A model generated the notes under the pieces. It was not told the DNA's origin and did no database searches. It was given only the letters and a program-made list of their open reading frames with translations. Position numbers and translations under genes: made by a program. This document shows positions 1 to 5,098 of a DNA stretch of 5,098 nucleotides, piece by piece (position 1 is the first letter of the stretch; each line of letters begins with the position of its first letter). Origin of the DNA: Thermoplasmata archaeon (GTDB lineage: Archaea > Thermoplasmatota > Thermoplasmata > GCA-020350865); NCBI GenBank assembly GCA_020350865.1, contig CP070726.1:37307-42404 (forward strand), given 5' to 3'.

Positions 1-3
1 GTC

Positions 4-17
4 GTAGCAGAGGCTAC
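4..17. repeat. Small inverted repeat upstream of the regulator gene
   Basis: GTAGC (4-8) and GCTAC (13-17) are perfect complements around an AGAG loop. The repeat lies 22 bases before the ATG of the regulator gene, at the very edge of the window. It could be an operator, the foot of an upstream terminator, or part of coding sequence, because the regulator's frame is open through this stretch. At five base pairs it may be chance. Confidence 0.25.
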
Positions 18-30
18 TAAATTATATTTA

Positions 31-36
31 GGTGAT
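31..36 (+). promoter_or_regulatory. Ribosome binding site of the TrmB-like gene
   Basis: GGTGAT is a full match to the GGTGAT form of the archaeal Shine-Dalgarno sequence and ends three bases before the ATG at 40. This decides the start, because the frame is open back to position 1 and other initiation codons cannot be excluded outside the window. A TATA-like stretch at 21-29 is too close to the ATG to be this gene's promoter, which probably lies upstream of the window. Confidence 0.6.
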
Positions 37-39
37 TTT

Positions 40-765
40 ATGCCCATTAACATCCCGCAGAATAAGGAGGAGCTGGAAAAGGAGTTCCGCAAGGTGTCGG
101 GCAAACTGCAGGCACTGGGACTGTCTGCATACGAGTCCAAGGCCTACATCGCCCTTGTTGCCCACGGATACGGTACGGCGGAGCTCATCGCCAAAACAGC
201 CCAGATTCCCAGGACATCCGCCTACTCAGTGCTCAAATCCCTGGAGAGCAAGGGCTTTGCCATTGCCACATCGGGGAGGCCTGTGATATACAAGCCCGAG
301 CCCCCCTCAAAGATATTTGAGAAGGTGAAATCGGAGCTTGAGGAGACCTTCGAGAAGCTGGAGTTCATACACGAGGTTTTGAGGGAAAAGGGTGAGCCGC
401 AGCTCGTGTACACCATAACCGGGAAGGACAAGGTGATTGACAAAATCTCGGAACTTTTGGACAGATCAACCAGCAACTTCATCATCTCCACACCCGTGCT
501 CTCCGAAATCAGGGATAGACTGGACAAGCGGGTGCAGAATGCGTTAAAGAGGGGCATTGCAGTCACCGTGATCACCGAACCCCTTTCGAAGATACCCTGG
601 GATGTGAGGGTGGCGAGAAGGCAGGGCCTGATTGCAACCGATGTGGTTTCCGACGGGAGGAGGGCGCTCATCGCCTCCCCGGATCTAAATGAGTGCGGGT
701 ACATAGACAATCCCTCCCTGGCCAGGCACCTGGAGCAGTTCTTGGAAATCCTGATGGAGCACTGA
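40..765 (+). CDS. TrmB-family transcriptional regulator, winged helix plus PLD-like effector domain
   Basis: This is a cytoplasmic DNA-binding regulator of 241 residues. Residues about 22-90 form the TrmB winged helix-turn-helix: the motif LGLSAYESKAYIALV (26-40) opens it, and the recognition helix is about PRTSAYSVLKSLESKGF (57-73), followed by a wing ending near VIYKPEPP. A charged, heptad-like helix at 90-117 is the probable dimerisation coiled coil. Residues about 120-241 match the phospholipase D-like effector region of TrmB proteins, with FIISTP (147-152), VTVITEP (175-181) and ALIASPDLNECGYI (209-222). No HxKxxxxD catalytic motif is seen, as expected for a regulator. Classical sugar-sensing TrmB proteins are about 100 residues longer and carry a C-terminal sugar-binding domain, which is absent here, so the ligand is unknown. 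The next gene is 245 bases downstream with its own promoter, so they are probably not one operon. The start rests on the GGTGAT site. The family call is firm; the target is not known. Confidence 0.9.
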   Translation: MPINIPQNKEELEKEFRKVSGKLQALGLSAYESKAYIALVAHGYGTAELIAKTAQIPRTSAYSVLKSLESKGFAIATSGRPVIYKPEPPSKIFEKVKSELEETFEKLEFIHEVLREKGEPQLVYTITGKDKVIDKISELLDRSTSNFIISTPVLSEIRDRLDKRVQNALKRGIAVTVITEPLSKIPWDVRVARRQGLIATDVVSDGRRALIASPDLNECGYIDNPSLARHLEQFLEILMEH

Positions 766-773
766 CAAAGTCG

Positions 774-804
774 TTTTCAATTTCCTCCCATCCCGTATTC
801 TTTT
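774..804 (+). terminator. Possible T-rich transcription terminator after the regulator gene
   Basis: Archaeal RNA polymerase often terminates at runs of T in the non-template strand. Shortly after the TGA at 763-765 come TTTTCAATTTCC (774-785) and ATTCTTTT (797-804), with a further TTTT at 836-839. The runs are short and no GC-rich hairpin precedes them, so the exact site is uncertain. Confidence 0.3.
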
Positions 805-828
805 GGATAGAATAAAATAAATCATTTA
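796..828. repeat. Two adjacent AT-rich dyads in the intergenic region
   Basis: TATTCT (796-801) pairs perfectly with AGAATA (809-814) across a seven-base spacer. Directly after it, TAAATCATTTA (818-828) is an 11-base palindrome around a central C. They lie 50-90 bases upstream of the TATA box of the next gene, so they could be operator half-sites. In such AT-rich sequence, dyads of this size also arise by chance. Confidence 0.25.
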
Positions 829-881
829 GAACAGATTTTCTTCGTATATAATAATTCTCAGGGATAACCGGTAGCAATATA

Positions 882-889
882 TTTATATA
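882..889 (+). promoter_or_regulatory. Archaeal TATA box for the surface-protein gene
   Basis: TTTATATA closely matches the archaeal TATA-box consensus. The usual spacing of about 25 bases from the box centre puts the start of transcription near 908-914, giving a leader of roughly 100 bases before the TTG at 1011. The upstream bases (GCAATA) are only a fair match to a BRE. A second TATA-like stretch at 845-854 is a weaker alternative. The palindrome ACCGGT (867-872) sits ten bases upstream, where an activator could bind, but six bases is weak evidence. Confidence 0.6.
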
Positions 890-910
890 GGGGTATTTCT
901 TACTCGCAAT

Positions 911-935
911 AACCCGACATTAACTGTCGTTGGTT
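911..935 (+). promoter_or_regulatory. Inverted repeat at the predicted transcription start (operator or 5' hairpin)
   Basis: AACC (911-914) and CGACA (915-919) pair with TGTCG (925-929) and GGTT (932-935), around the loop TTAAC and with a two-base TT bulge at 930-931. That is nine base pairs in total. The element begins where transcription from the TATA box at 882-889 should start. It could therefore be a repressor operator that blocks initiation, possibly for the neighbouring TrmB-like protein, or an RNA hairpin at the 5' end of the message. The pairing is seen in the sequence; the role is inferred. Confidence 0.4.
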
Positions 936-952
936 CAATAAAGGATGGTGTA

Positions 953-974
953 GGGCAGGGTTTTGTACCCGCCC
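953..974 (+). promoter_or_regulatory. GC-rich hairpin in the leader of the surface-protein gene
   Basis: GGGC (953-956), a bulged A, and GGG (958-960) pair with CCC (968-970) and GCCC (971-974) around the loop TTTTGTA. The seven base pairs are all G-C. The hairpin ends 24 bases before the GGAGGT ribosome binding site. It does not cover that site and no T-run follows, so a terminator is unlikely. It may stabilise the long message or affect translation. I do not recognise it as a known riboswitch. Confidence 0.4.
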
Positions 975-998
975 CCTTTGTAGTGAAGGAATATGTTA

Positions 999-1004
999 GG
1001 AGGT
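999..1004 (+). promoter_or_regulatory. Ribosome binding site that selects the TTG start at 1011
   Basis: GGAGGT is a perfect Shine-Dalgarno core, six bases before TTG at 1011. An in-frame ATG at 993 lies upstream of this site, and its own candidate site (AAGGA, 986-990) is only two bases from that ATG. In-frame TAG (981) and TGA (984) bar any earlier start. The TTG is therefore preferred despite being a rarer start codon. Confidence 0.65.
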
Positions 1005-1010
1005 CTGAAC

Positions 1011-1130
1011 TTGAACAATAGGCTACTGAGAAGAATAAAGTGTGCAGGCATTTTGAGCAGCCCGGTGATAATTGGGGCGATAATGGTCTTGTCACTGCTC
1101 GTGGGACCTGTTTCAGGCACAGTCACGGCC
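1011..1130 (+). other. Predicted signal peptide of the beta-helix protein
   Basis: Residues 1-10 hold five basic residues (R4, R7, R8, K10 and nearby polar residues, counting R/K as four certain positives plus the amino terminus). A hydrophobic core follows at about 18-34 (PVIIGAIMVLSLLVGPV), and then small residues. Cleavage could follow VSG (36) or VTA (40). No lipobox Cys follows the core, since C11 lies before it, so a lipoprotein is unlikely. This is the main evidence that the protein is exported. Confidence 0.75.
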
Positions 1131-4100
1131 ACCATAACCGACGACTGCCCCCCCGATTACCTTATCACCGACCAGGGCCCGCCGCAAAGGAACCAGTTCT
1201 CGGCACTGGCCCTGAATATGGAGGCCACCGAGGCCGAATACCTGGTATCGGTGGAGGTGGTCATGACCCGGATGGATGCATCCTTCAATCCCACCAGTGA
1301 TATTTCCCTGGTTGAACTTTACAAGGATGAGCCGGACAGCATCAACGGTGTCTGGGAGCTGGCCCCTGACGATACGTCCATTGGTAGCGTCACAGGGGCG
1401 GCATTTGCTGGAGGCCCTCACACATGGACTGCGACCATCACAGCCGCTCCTTCTCCCCGCATACCTTCGGACGACTTCTGGGAGAACGAGGGCGCCGACT
1501 TCTTCATTGTCGTCACAACGGCCGGGCCCCTGAATGACGGCGAGCAGTTCAGTGTAAGTATAACCACCGGGGGCATCACCGTTACAGGTCCAACTACATT
1601 GACAGATACGGGCAACACGCAGACCATAACCTGCGACGACACCCCACCGGACATGCTCCCGAACAGCGGAACCCCTCTATTGACCGTTTCGAGCGACATG
1701 CCCAATTACTTTGATGACGATGATATCCTGATGGCCGGCGGCACAGTCAATAATGTAAATGACGGATACAACACCGATTCGGACTGCATCTATTTCAATG
1801 ACCTGCCCGGAATGGGCAGCGACCAGGTGGTTACAATCACGCTGTCCAACTATGTAGAAACGAACGCCTACGCCTTCTACGGGGATATACCCTATTTCAA
1901 CGAGGATCCAAGGGATGTGCATGAGGGACCTCCATATCCCTACTCGGGCACGTTCTCCATCGATTACAAGCTGACGTGGACCGAGTCCGACACCACGGGC
2001 GGGGACGGAGGATTGAACAAAGTGAATACAATGACTCTGTGGCTGGAGGACAGGGTGGGGTACAGAGATGATTACATGGATGGGAATTTCCACTTTATCC
2101 AGGACGACGACGCGCCCATGTCTGTGGTAGATTTTGCTTCTGTCGCAGGAGATGAGGTATTTTACTACGACGAATCCCAAAACGACAACTGGCTGGCTTA
2201 CGTGGATGAATACAACACAATCAACGTGTACACCACAGACCAGTGGTGGTTTCCACCAGCCGAAACCGAAGGCGGCTCCGGATTCGATGACGCCGCATCG
2301 TACGGCGATTACAGGGTAGGCCGCGTAGTGGGCGGAAGCGAGGAATATTGGGTACAGCAATGGCAGCCCTGCGTGGATGAGACCGGTGTGGGAATTCCCA
2401 TCAACGTGCAGACCGAAATTGTACAAGACGGGACCATAGGCGGCGGTGAGGGATACTACTTCATAGAATTCCGATCGCAGGACGACGTGATGAACACCAT
2501 CAACGTTGGGGATGGTAACTATGAAATCAATGTGCTAAATCATCCTGCAGGTTTTGATGGCGGCGGTTCAGATCGCTACTTCGATGCCAGCAGAATCTAC
2601 TTCAAGATCGTCCGTGACTACTCCATCTATCGGGGTCTCGGAGATACCGTGACATGGAAATATGACGCACCTGCATTAGCCACCACCAACCTTTCAGAAG
2701 CAGCCATCTCAGTTGGTCATTTTAACATCGGTTTAACCAGCAATCTCGAGCTCTTCGACACAGAGATATTCCTGGATTCGTCCTATGCCGGGGAGAGGCA
2801 TGTGGATGTGCAGGGCACATTGACCACCGGAAGCCTGATAAACACGGTGGGCTACGACGGCAGGAGCGCCTTTTCACACAGGGGCATCCCGGACTCCCAC
2901 GCTCCAGGCGGGCTCACCGATGAGGCATACACATTCTGGGTCAGAAACGGGGCGACCCTGGATATGGTAAATACGGTGGTTGAGGGCTGCGGTTTTGACA
3001 CAACGGACGAGACCCAGGACGACCGCGGACTCTACATTAGGACCCCCTACAACAATGCCCTGATATCCAATTCCGAGGTAAGACTCGGCTATGCGGGCAT
3101 CGTGATCCAGGACGAGGGCGGTGCGGAGATCGTGGATTCCGATATATGGGGCAACACAGACAAAGGGATATATGCCATCAATGCCCAGTCCGATATCGAT
3201 ATTACGGGCTGTTATATCTACAAGAATGGTGGGGATGGAATAATGCTGGACGGATGCTCCGCTTTAATAGATGACAATGATATCTCTTATAACGGCCGCT
3301 TTGGTGTGTACGTCGAATCCGGGGAATTCGAGTACTACTATCCCGACGGTGACATGGGCTGGGCAACCATAACAAACAACGACATCTACGATAACACGGG
3401 CCAGGGGATTTTAATTTACGGGTCGTTTTACGCCCCTGAGACCGCACATAGCGGCGACATGGCGTTCTATTCAGGGACGGGCAACGATGTGGACAGGAGC
3501 CTGACCAATTCAATTGACCTCTCGTCTGTTATACCGGGAGACCAGATTACCATGACTTTCTGGCTGTGGTACAATACGGCCGGGGATGTGGAGGACGGGT
3601 TCAACATCTTGTACTACAACCTCACACAGGACAGCTGGCTGCCCATTGAGCCAACAGGCGTCTATGACTACGTCATGACCGATGGATACCCCCTGAATAA
3701 CATTGAGGGTCTGGATGACCAGCGGGGCTTTGCGGAACACAACACGCTCACGTACTGGACCACGGATGGCTGGACGCAGGTGGAGTACGACCTCTCCCAG
3801 TTCGCGGGAAACAGCAGCACCACCCTGAGATTCAGGTACGGCTCTGATGAAAGGTACTACGGCACTGGAGTCATGATTGACGATATCTTGGTATTTAACA
3901 GAACAGAGAGATTTGTTGACGACGATGCCTCAAGCTTCGGTACCGACTGGACTCCCAACGGATGGCAGGTTCTGGATGTTCCCCAATTCTCGGCCACCGA
4001 GACCCTGATTCAGAACAATGATGTTATACATAATGGTGATGACGGGATTTTAGTTGAGTACAGTGACATCGATGTCCTGGACAACACGGTTTATGACAAC

Positions 4101-5098
4101 AGCGGCGAGGGAGTATATTTCAATAACTTTGTGGAGGGGGTCATCGATAACAACATAATAGACAGCAGCGCAGACGAGAATATACAACTTGAGGACTGGG
4201 TGGATGCAATCGTCACAAACAACGAAATAACCGCATCCGACGGTAGAGATGGCATCGATGCAGAAGATTTCTGCAGGGTGCTCATAGACAGCAACCTTAT
4301 CGCCGATAACGACCGACAGGGTATATATGCAAACTCTTTTTGCGACCTGACGATCACGAACAACGAGATATCGTTCAACGACCACGATCCTGGTGACTAT
4401 GAGGCGTTAGACATCGAAGGCTACGGCACAATCTTCAACATAGACAACAACGTCATCACGTACAACAACCACGAAGGCATATATACCTACGAGTGCTACG
4501 GCCTGGTCGACGGGCTTCCCCAGGGCGGCGGCAGCAACTTCTACTGGGCCCAGGGATACGACGACGAGATCAACCATTACATGACATTCGAAATCGACCT
4601 GAGCATGGCTTCGTCGGCAACACTTAGATTCGACCATGCGTACAAGACACAATCTGGGGATGACGGCGGATTTGTCGAGTACTGGAACGGCTCGTCGAGG
4701 ATGTGGGAAACGCTGTTCCCTGTGGAGGGGTACATCAGTCCGTACATTACAGGAGATGGCAACGGACCGAACGGCGGTGACTACTACGGCTACGAGGGGT
4801 ACAGCGGGGGATGGACGGATGCCGCCTTTGACCTGAGCATGCTTATTACAGGCAGCTCGGAGCCCGTTACCATAAGATTCCATTTCACAACCGACGGAAG
4901 CACCATGTACGGCGGCGGCTGGGCCAGTCACAACATCGAGGTGCGCGACCAGAACAACCAGCAGATATTCTTCGATGGCGCAGAAGGTACAAACCCGATG
5001 TTCAACATGGGGTTCCAGAAGAGCACGGGCGTATGGAACTACATCACCAACAACATCATCACCCACAATGAGGCTGAGGGCGTGTACCTGGAGGAGAC
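1011..5098 (+). CDS. Large secreted right-handed parallel beta-helix protein with jelly-roll insertions, 3' end outside window
   Basis: The reading frame is continuous for 1362 codons and runs off the window without a stop. It starts at TTG 1011, or less likely at ATG 993. Residues 1-40 look like a secretion signal. Residues about 41-320 are beta-rich and sandwich-like, and 320-597 are beta-rich without a family I recognise; an Asp cluster (FDDDDI) starts near 234. The helix seems to begin near 598 (VDVQGTLTTGSLIN). Clear PbH1-type coils of 22-28 residues, each with N-x-[DE/VI]-I...N...G-[IV], run from about 644 and are interrupted by related jelly-roll domains at about 805-963 and 1167-1313. 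No catalytic set is evident. Such proteins can be surface adhesins, polysaccharide binders or lyases; a structural or glycan-binding surface role is my inference. The product is acidic, rich in Asp, Asn, Tyr and Gly, and nearly lysine-free. A C-terminal membrane anchor or sorting signal would be expected in the missing part. It is probably transcribed alone from the TATA box at 882. Confidence 0.9.
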   Translation, partial: MNNRLLRRIKCAGILSSPVIIGAIMVLSLLVGPVSGTVTATITDDCPPDYLITDQGPPQRNQFSALALNMEATEAEYLVSVEVVMTRMDASFNPTSDISLVELYKDEPDSINGVWELAPDDTSIGSVTGAAFAGGPHTWTATITAAPSPRIPSDDFWENEGADFFIVVTTAGPLNDGEQFSVSITTGGITVTGPTTLTDTGNTQTITCDDTPPDMLPNSGTPLLTVSSDMPNYFDDDDILMAGGTVNNVNDGYNTDSDCIYFNDLPGMGSDQVVTITLSNYVETNAYAFYGDIPYFNEDPRDVHEGPPYPYSGTFSIDYKLTWTESDTTGGDGGLNKVNTMTLWLEDRVGYRDDYMDGNFHFIQDDDAPMSVVDFASVAGDEVFYYDESQNDNWLAYVDEYNTINVYTTDQWWFPPAETEGGSGFDDAASYGDYRVGRVVGGSEEYWVQQWQPCVDETGVGIPINVQTEIVQDGTIGGGEGYYFIEFRSQDDVMNTINVGDGNYEINVLNHPAGFDGGGSDRYFDASRIYFKIVRDYSIYRGLGDTVTWKYDAPALATTNLSEAAISVGHFNIGLTSNLELFDTEIFLDSSYAGERHVDVQGTLTTGSLINTVGYDGRSAFSHRGIPDSHAPGGLTDEAYTFWVRNGATLDMVNTVVEGCGFDTTDETQDDRGLYIRTPYNNALISNSEVRLGYAGIVIQDEGGAEIVDSDIWGNTDKGIYAINAQSDIDITGCYIYKNGGDGIMLDGCSALIDDNDISYNGRFGVYVESGEFEYYYPDGDMGWATITNNDIYDNTGQGILIYGSFYAPETAHSGDMAFYSGTGNDVDRSLTNSIDLSSVIPGDQITMTFWLWYNTAGDVEDGFNILYYNLTQDSWLPIEPTGVYDYVMTDGYPLNNIEGLDDQRGFAEHNTLTYWTTDGWTQVEYDLSQFAGNSSTTLRFRYGSDERYYGTGVMIDDILVFNRTERFVDDDASSFGTDWTPNGWQVLDVPQFSATETLIQNNDVIHNGDDGILVEYSDIDVLDNTVYDNSGEGVYFNNFVEGVIDNNIIDSSADENIQLEDWVDAIVTNNEITASDGRDGIDAEDFCRVLIDSNLIADNDRQGIYANSFCDLTITNNEISFNDHDPGDYEALDIEGYGTIFNIDNNVITYNNHEGIYTYECYGLVDGLPQGGGSNFYWAQGYDDEINHYMTFEIDLSMASSATLRFDHAYKTQSGDDGGFVEYWNGSSRMWETLFPVEGYISPYITGDGNGPNGGDYYGYEGYSGGWTDAAFDLSMLITGSSEPVTIRFHFTTDGSTMYGGGWASHNIEVRDQNNQQIFFDGAEGTNPMFNMGFQKSTGVWNYITNNIITHNEAEGVYLEE
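1131..1950 (+). other. N-terminal beta-sandwich-like region of the beta-helix protein
   Basis: Residues about 41-314 alternate hydrophobic strands with Asp/Gly/Thr turns. Segments such as YLVSVEVVMTRMDASFNP, ISLVELYKDE and HTWTATITAAPSP, then ADFFIVVTT and FSVSITTGGITVTG, look like strands of one immunoglobulin-like or similar sandwich module at about 60-200. A second beta-rich block with the Asp cluster near 235 follows. I recognise the style, common in large archaeal and bacterial surface proteins, but not a specific family. Boundaries are approximate. Confidence 0.4.
2802..3422 (+). repeat. Beta-helix segment 1: about six PbH1-type coils
   Basis: The segment covers residues about 598-804. 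The first part (VDVQGTLTTG) looks like the entry strand of a parallel beta-helix. Coils then repeat about every 23-25 residues: ALISNSEVRLGYAGIVI, AEIVDSDIWGNTDKGIYAI, IDITGCYIYKNGGDGIML, SALIDDNDISYNGRFGVYV and ATITNNDIYDNTGQGILIY. Each has a strand, an Asn/Asp turn, a second strand ending in N, and a G-[IV] strand. The last coil ends directly at the first jelly-roll insertion. Confidence 0.8.
3423..3899 (+). other. Jelly-roll insertion 1, immune inhibitor A MAM-like
   Basis: Residues about 805-963 break the helix repeat. The order of motifs follows the MAM-like domain of immune inhibitor A (M6) proteins: AHSGDMAFYSG (812-822), then a SLTNSIDLS strand, a FWLWYNT strand, a long loop, GWTQVEYDLSQFAG (about 920-933), LRFRYGSDE, and the closing MIDDILVF (955-962). 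In related proteins these domains are non-catalytic and probably bind ligands or carbohydrate. No lysine occurs in this domain. The call is by motif memory; a profile search would settle it. Confidence 0.65.
3987..4508 (+). repeat. Beta-helix segment 2: about seven PbH1-type coils
   Basis: Residues about 993-1166 return to helix coils of 22-28 residues: ETLIQNNDVIHNGDDGILV, IDVLDNTVYDNSGEGVYF, EGVIDNNIIDSSADENIQL, AIVTNNEITASDGRDGI, RVLIDSNLIADNDRQGIYA, LTITNNEISFNDHD and FNIDNNVITYNNHEGIYT. Asn ladders at the turn are obvious. Cys 1088 and Cys 1111 occupy the same turn of successive coils, 23 residues apart. The linker 964-992 (RTERF to VLDVPQ) between insertion 1 and this segment is not clearly helix. 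Confidence 0.8.
4509..4949 (+). other. Jelly-roll insertion 2, paralogue of insertion 1
   Basis: Residues about 1167-1313 again interrupt the helix. The segment aligns by motif with insertion 1: SNFYWAQGYDDEI, then MTFEIDLS for SLTNSIDLS, ATLRFDHAYKT for the FWLWYNT strand, a loop, GYSGGWTDAAFDLSMLI for GWTQVEYDLSQFAG, TIRFHFTTDGS for LRFRYGSDE, and ASHNIEV for the closing strand. The IDD of insertion 1 is replaced by SHN, so the last strand is divergent. A tail at 1314-1337 (QNNQQIFFDGAEG and following) links back to the helix. Confidence 0.6.
5022..5098 (+). repeat. Beta-helix segment 3: first coil, cut by the window edge
   Basis: After insertion 2, the segment VWNYITNNIITHNEAEGVYL has the same strand, TNN turn, N and G-V pattern as the earlier coils. 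The helix therefore resumes after the second insertion and continues beyond the window, so the protein is considerably longer than the 1362 residues seen. Confidence 0.75.

Noticed and set aside
222..710. 162-codon minus-strand frame inside the regulator gene
   Set aside because: The plus-strand frame has the complete TrmB winged helix and effector region, and the minus frame shows no family features.
953..980. GC-rich hairpin read as an intrinsic terminator
   Set aside because: Only a CCTTTG stretch follows, with no T-run, and it lies between a good promoter and a perfect ribosome binding site of an open gene.
1677..2426. 249-codon open frame on the minus strand
   Set aside because: It is antisense to the beta-helix gene. 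Its Val/Ile-rich product follows from the many GAC, TAC and AAC codons of the sense strand, which read as GTC, GTA and GTT in reverse. It has no recognisable domain, and the sense frame is clearly coding.
4050..4385. 111-codon and overlapping 95-codon minus-strand frames
   Set aside because: They overlap each other in two frames inside helix segment 2, which shows clear PbH1 periodicity on the plus strand. Both are shadows.
4407..5066. 219-codon open frame on the minus strand
   Set aside because: It has the same cause: a Val-rich antisense shadow of the Asp/Asn/Tyr-rich coding sequence, with no domain or convincing start signal.
3366..5080. Repeated AACAAC-type DNA motifs resembling a short tandem or CRISPR-like repeat
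   Set aside because: They are codons for the TNN turn of successive helix coils. The DNA copies differ at many positions and spacing follows the protein coil length, so they are protein repeats and not a DNA element.

Overview
This looks like archaeal DNA. The first gene encodes a TrmB-family regulator, a family found mainly in archaea. The intergenic region carries a TTTATATA-type TATA box instead of bacterial -35/-10 boxes, and the first gene has a GGTGAT ribosome binding site. A euryarchaeal source, perhaps the Thermoplasmatota, would fit a TrmB gene beside a giant parallel beta-helix surface protein, but this lineage is an inference without a marker gene.

Layout, all on the + strand. Positions 1-39 are the short lead-in to the first gene; its reading frame is open to the window edge. 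Positions 40-765 hold a complete 241-residue TrmB-like regulator. Positions 766-1010 are a 245-base intergenic region. It contains T-rich stretches that could end transcription, two small AT-rich dyads, a strong TATA box at 882-889, and a leader with two potential hairpins (911-935 and 953-974). The first hairpin starts about where transcription should begin. From 1011 to the right edge runs one uninterrupted reading frame of at least 1362 codons, with its 3' end outside the window. It encodes a secreted protein: signal peptide, several hundred residues of beta-sandwich-like N-terminal region, then a right-handed parallel beta-helix of about 14 visible coils. The helix is interrupted twice by related jelly-roll domains resembling the MAM-like domain of immune inhibitor A proteins.

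The two genes probably form separate transcription units, since the second has its own promoter. The simplest hypothesis is that the regulator responds to a small molecule, perhaps a sugar, and controls the surface protein, but only adjacency supports this. The features most worth a second look are the helix-with-jelly-roll architecture, the near absence of lysine from the surface protein (473 consecutive residues without one), and the structured leader. I see no RNA gene, CRISPR array, insertion sequence or attachment site. The long minus-strand reading frames are antisense shadows.
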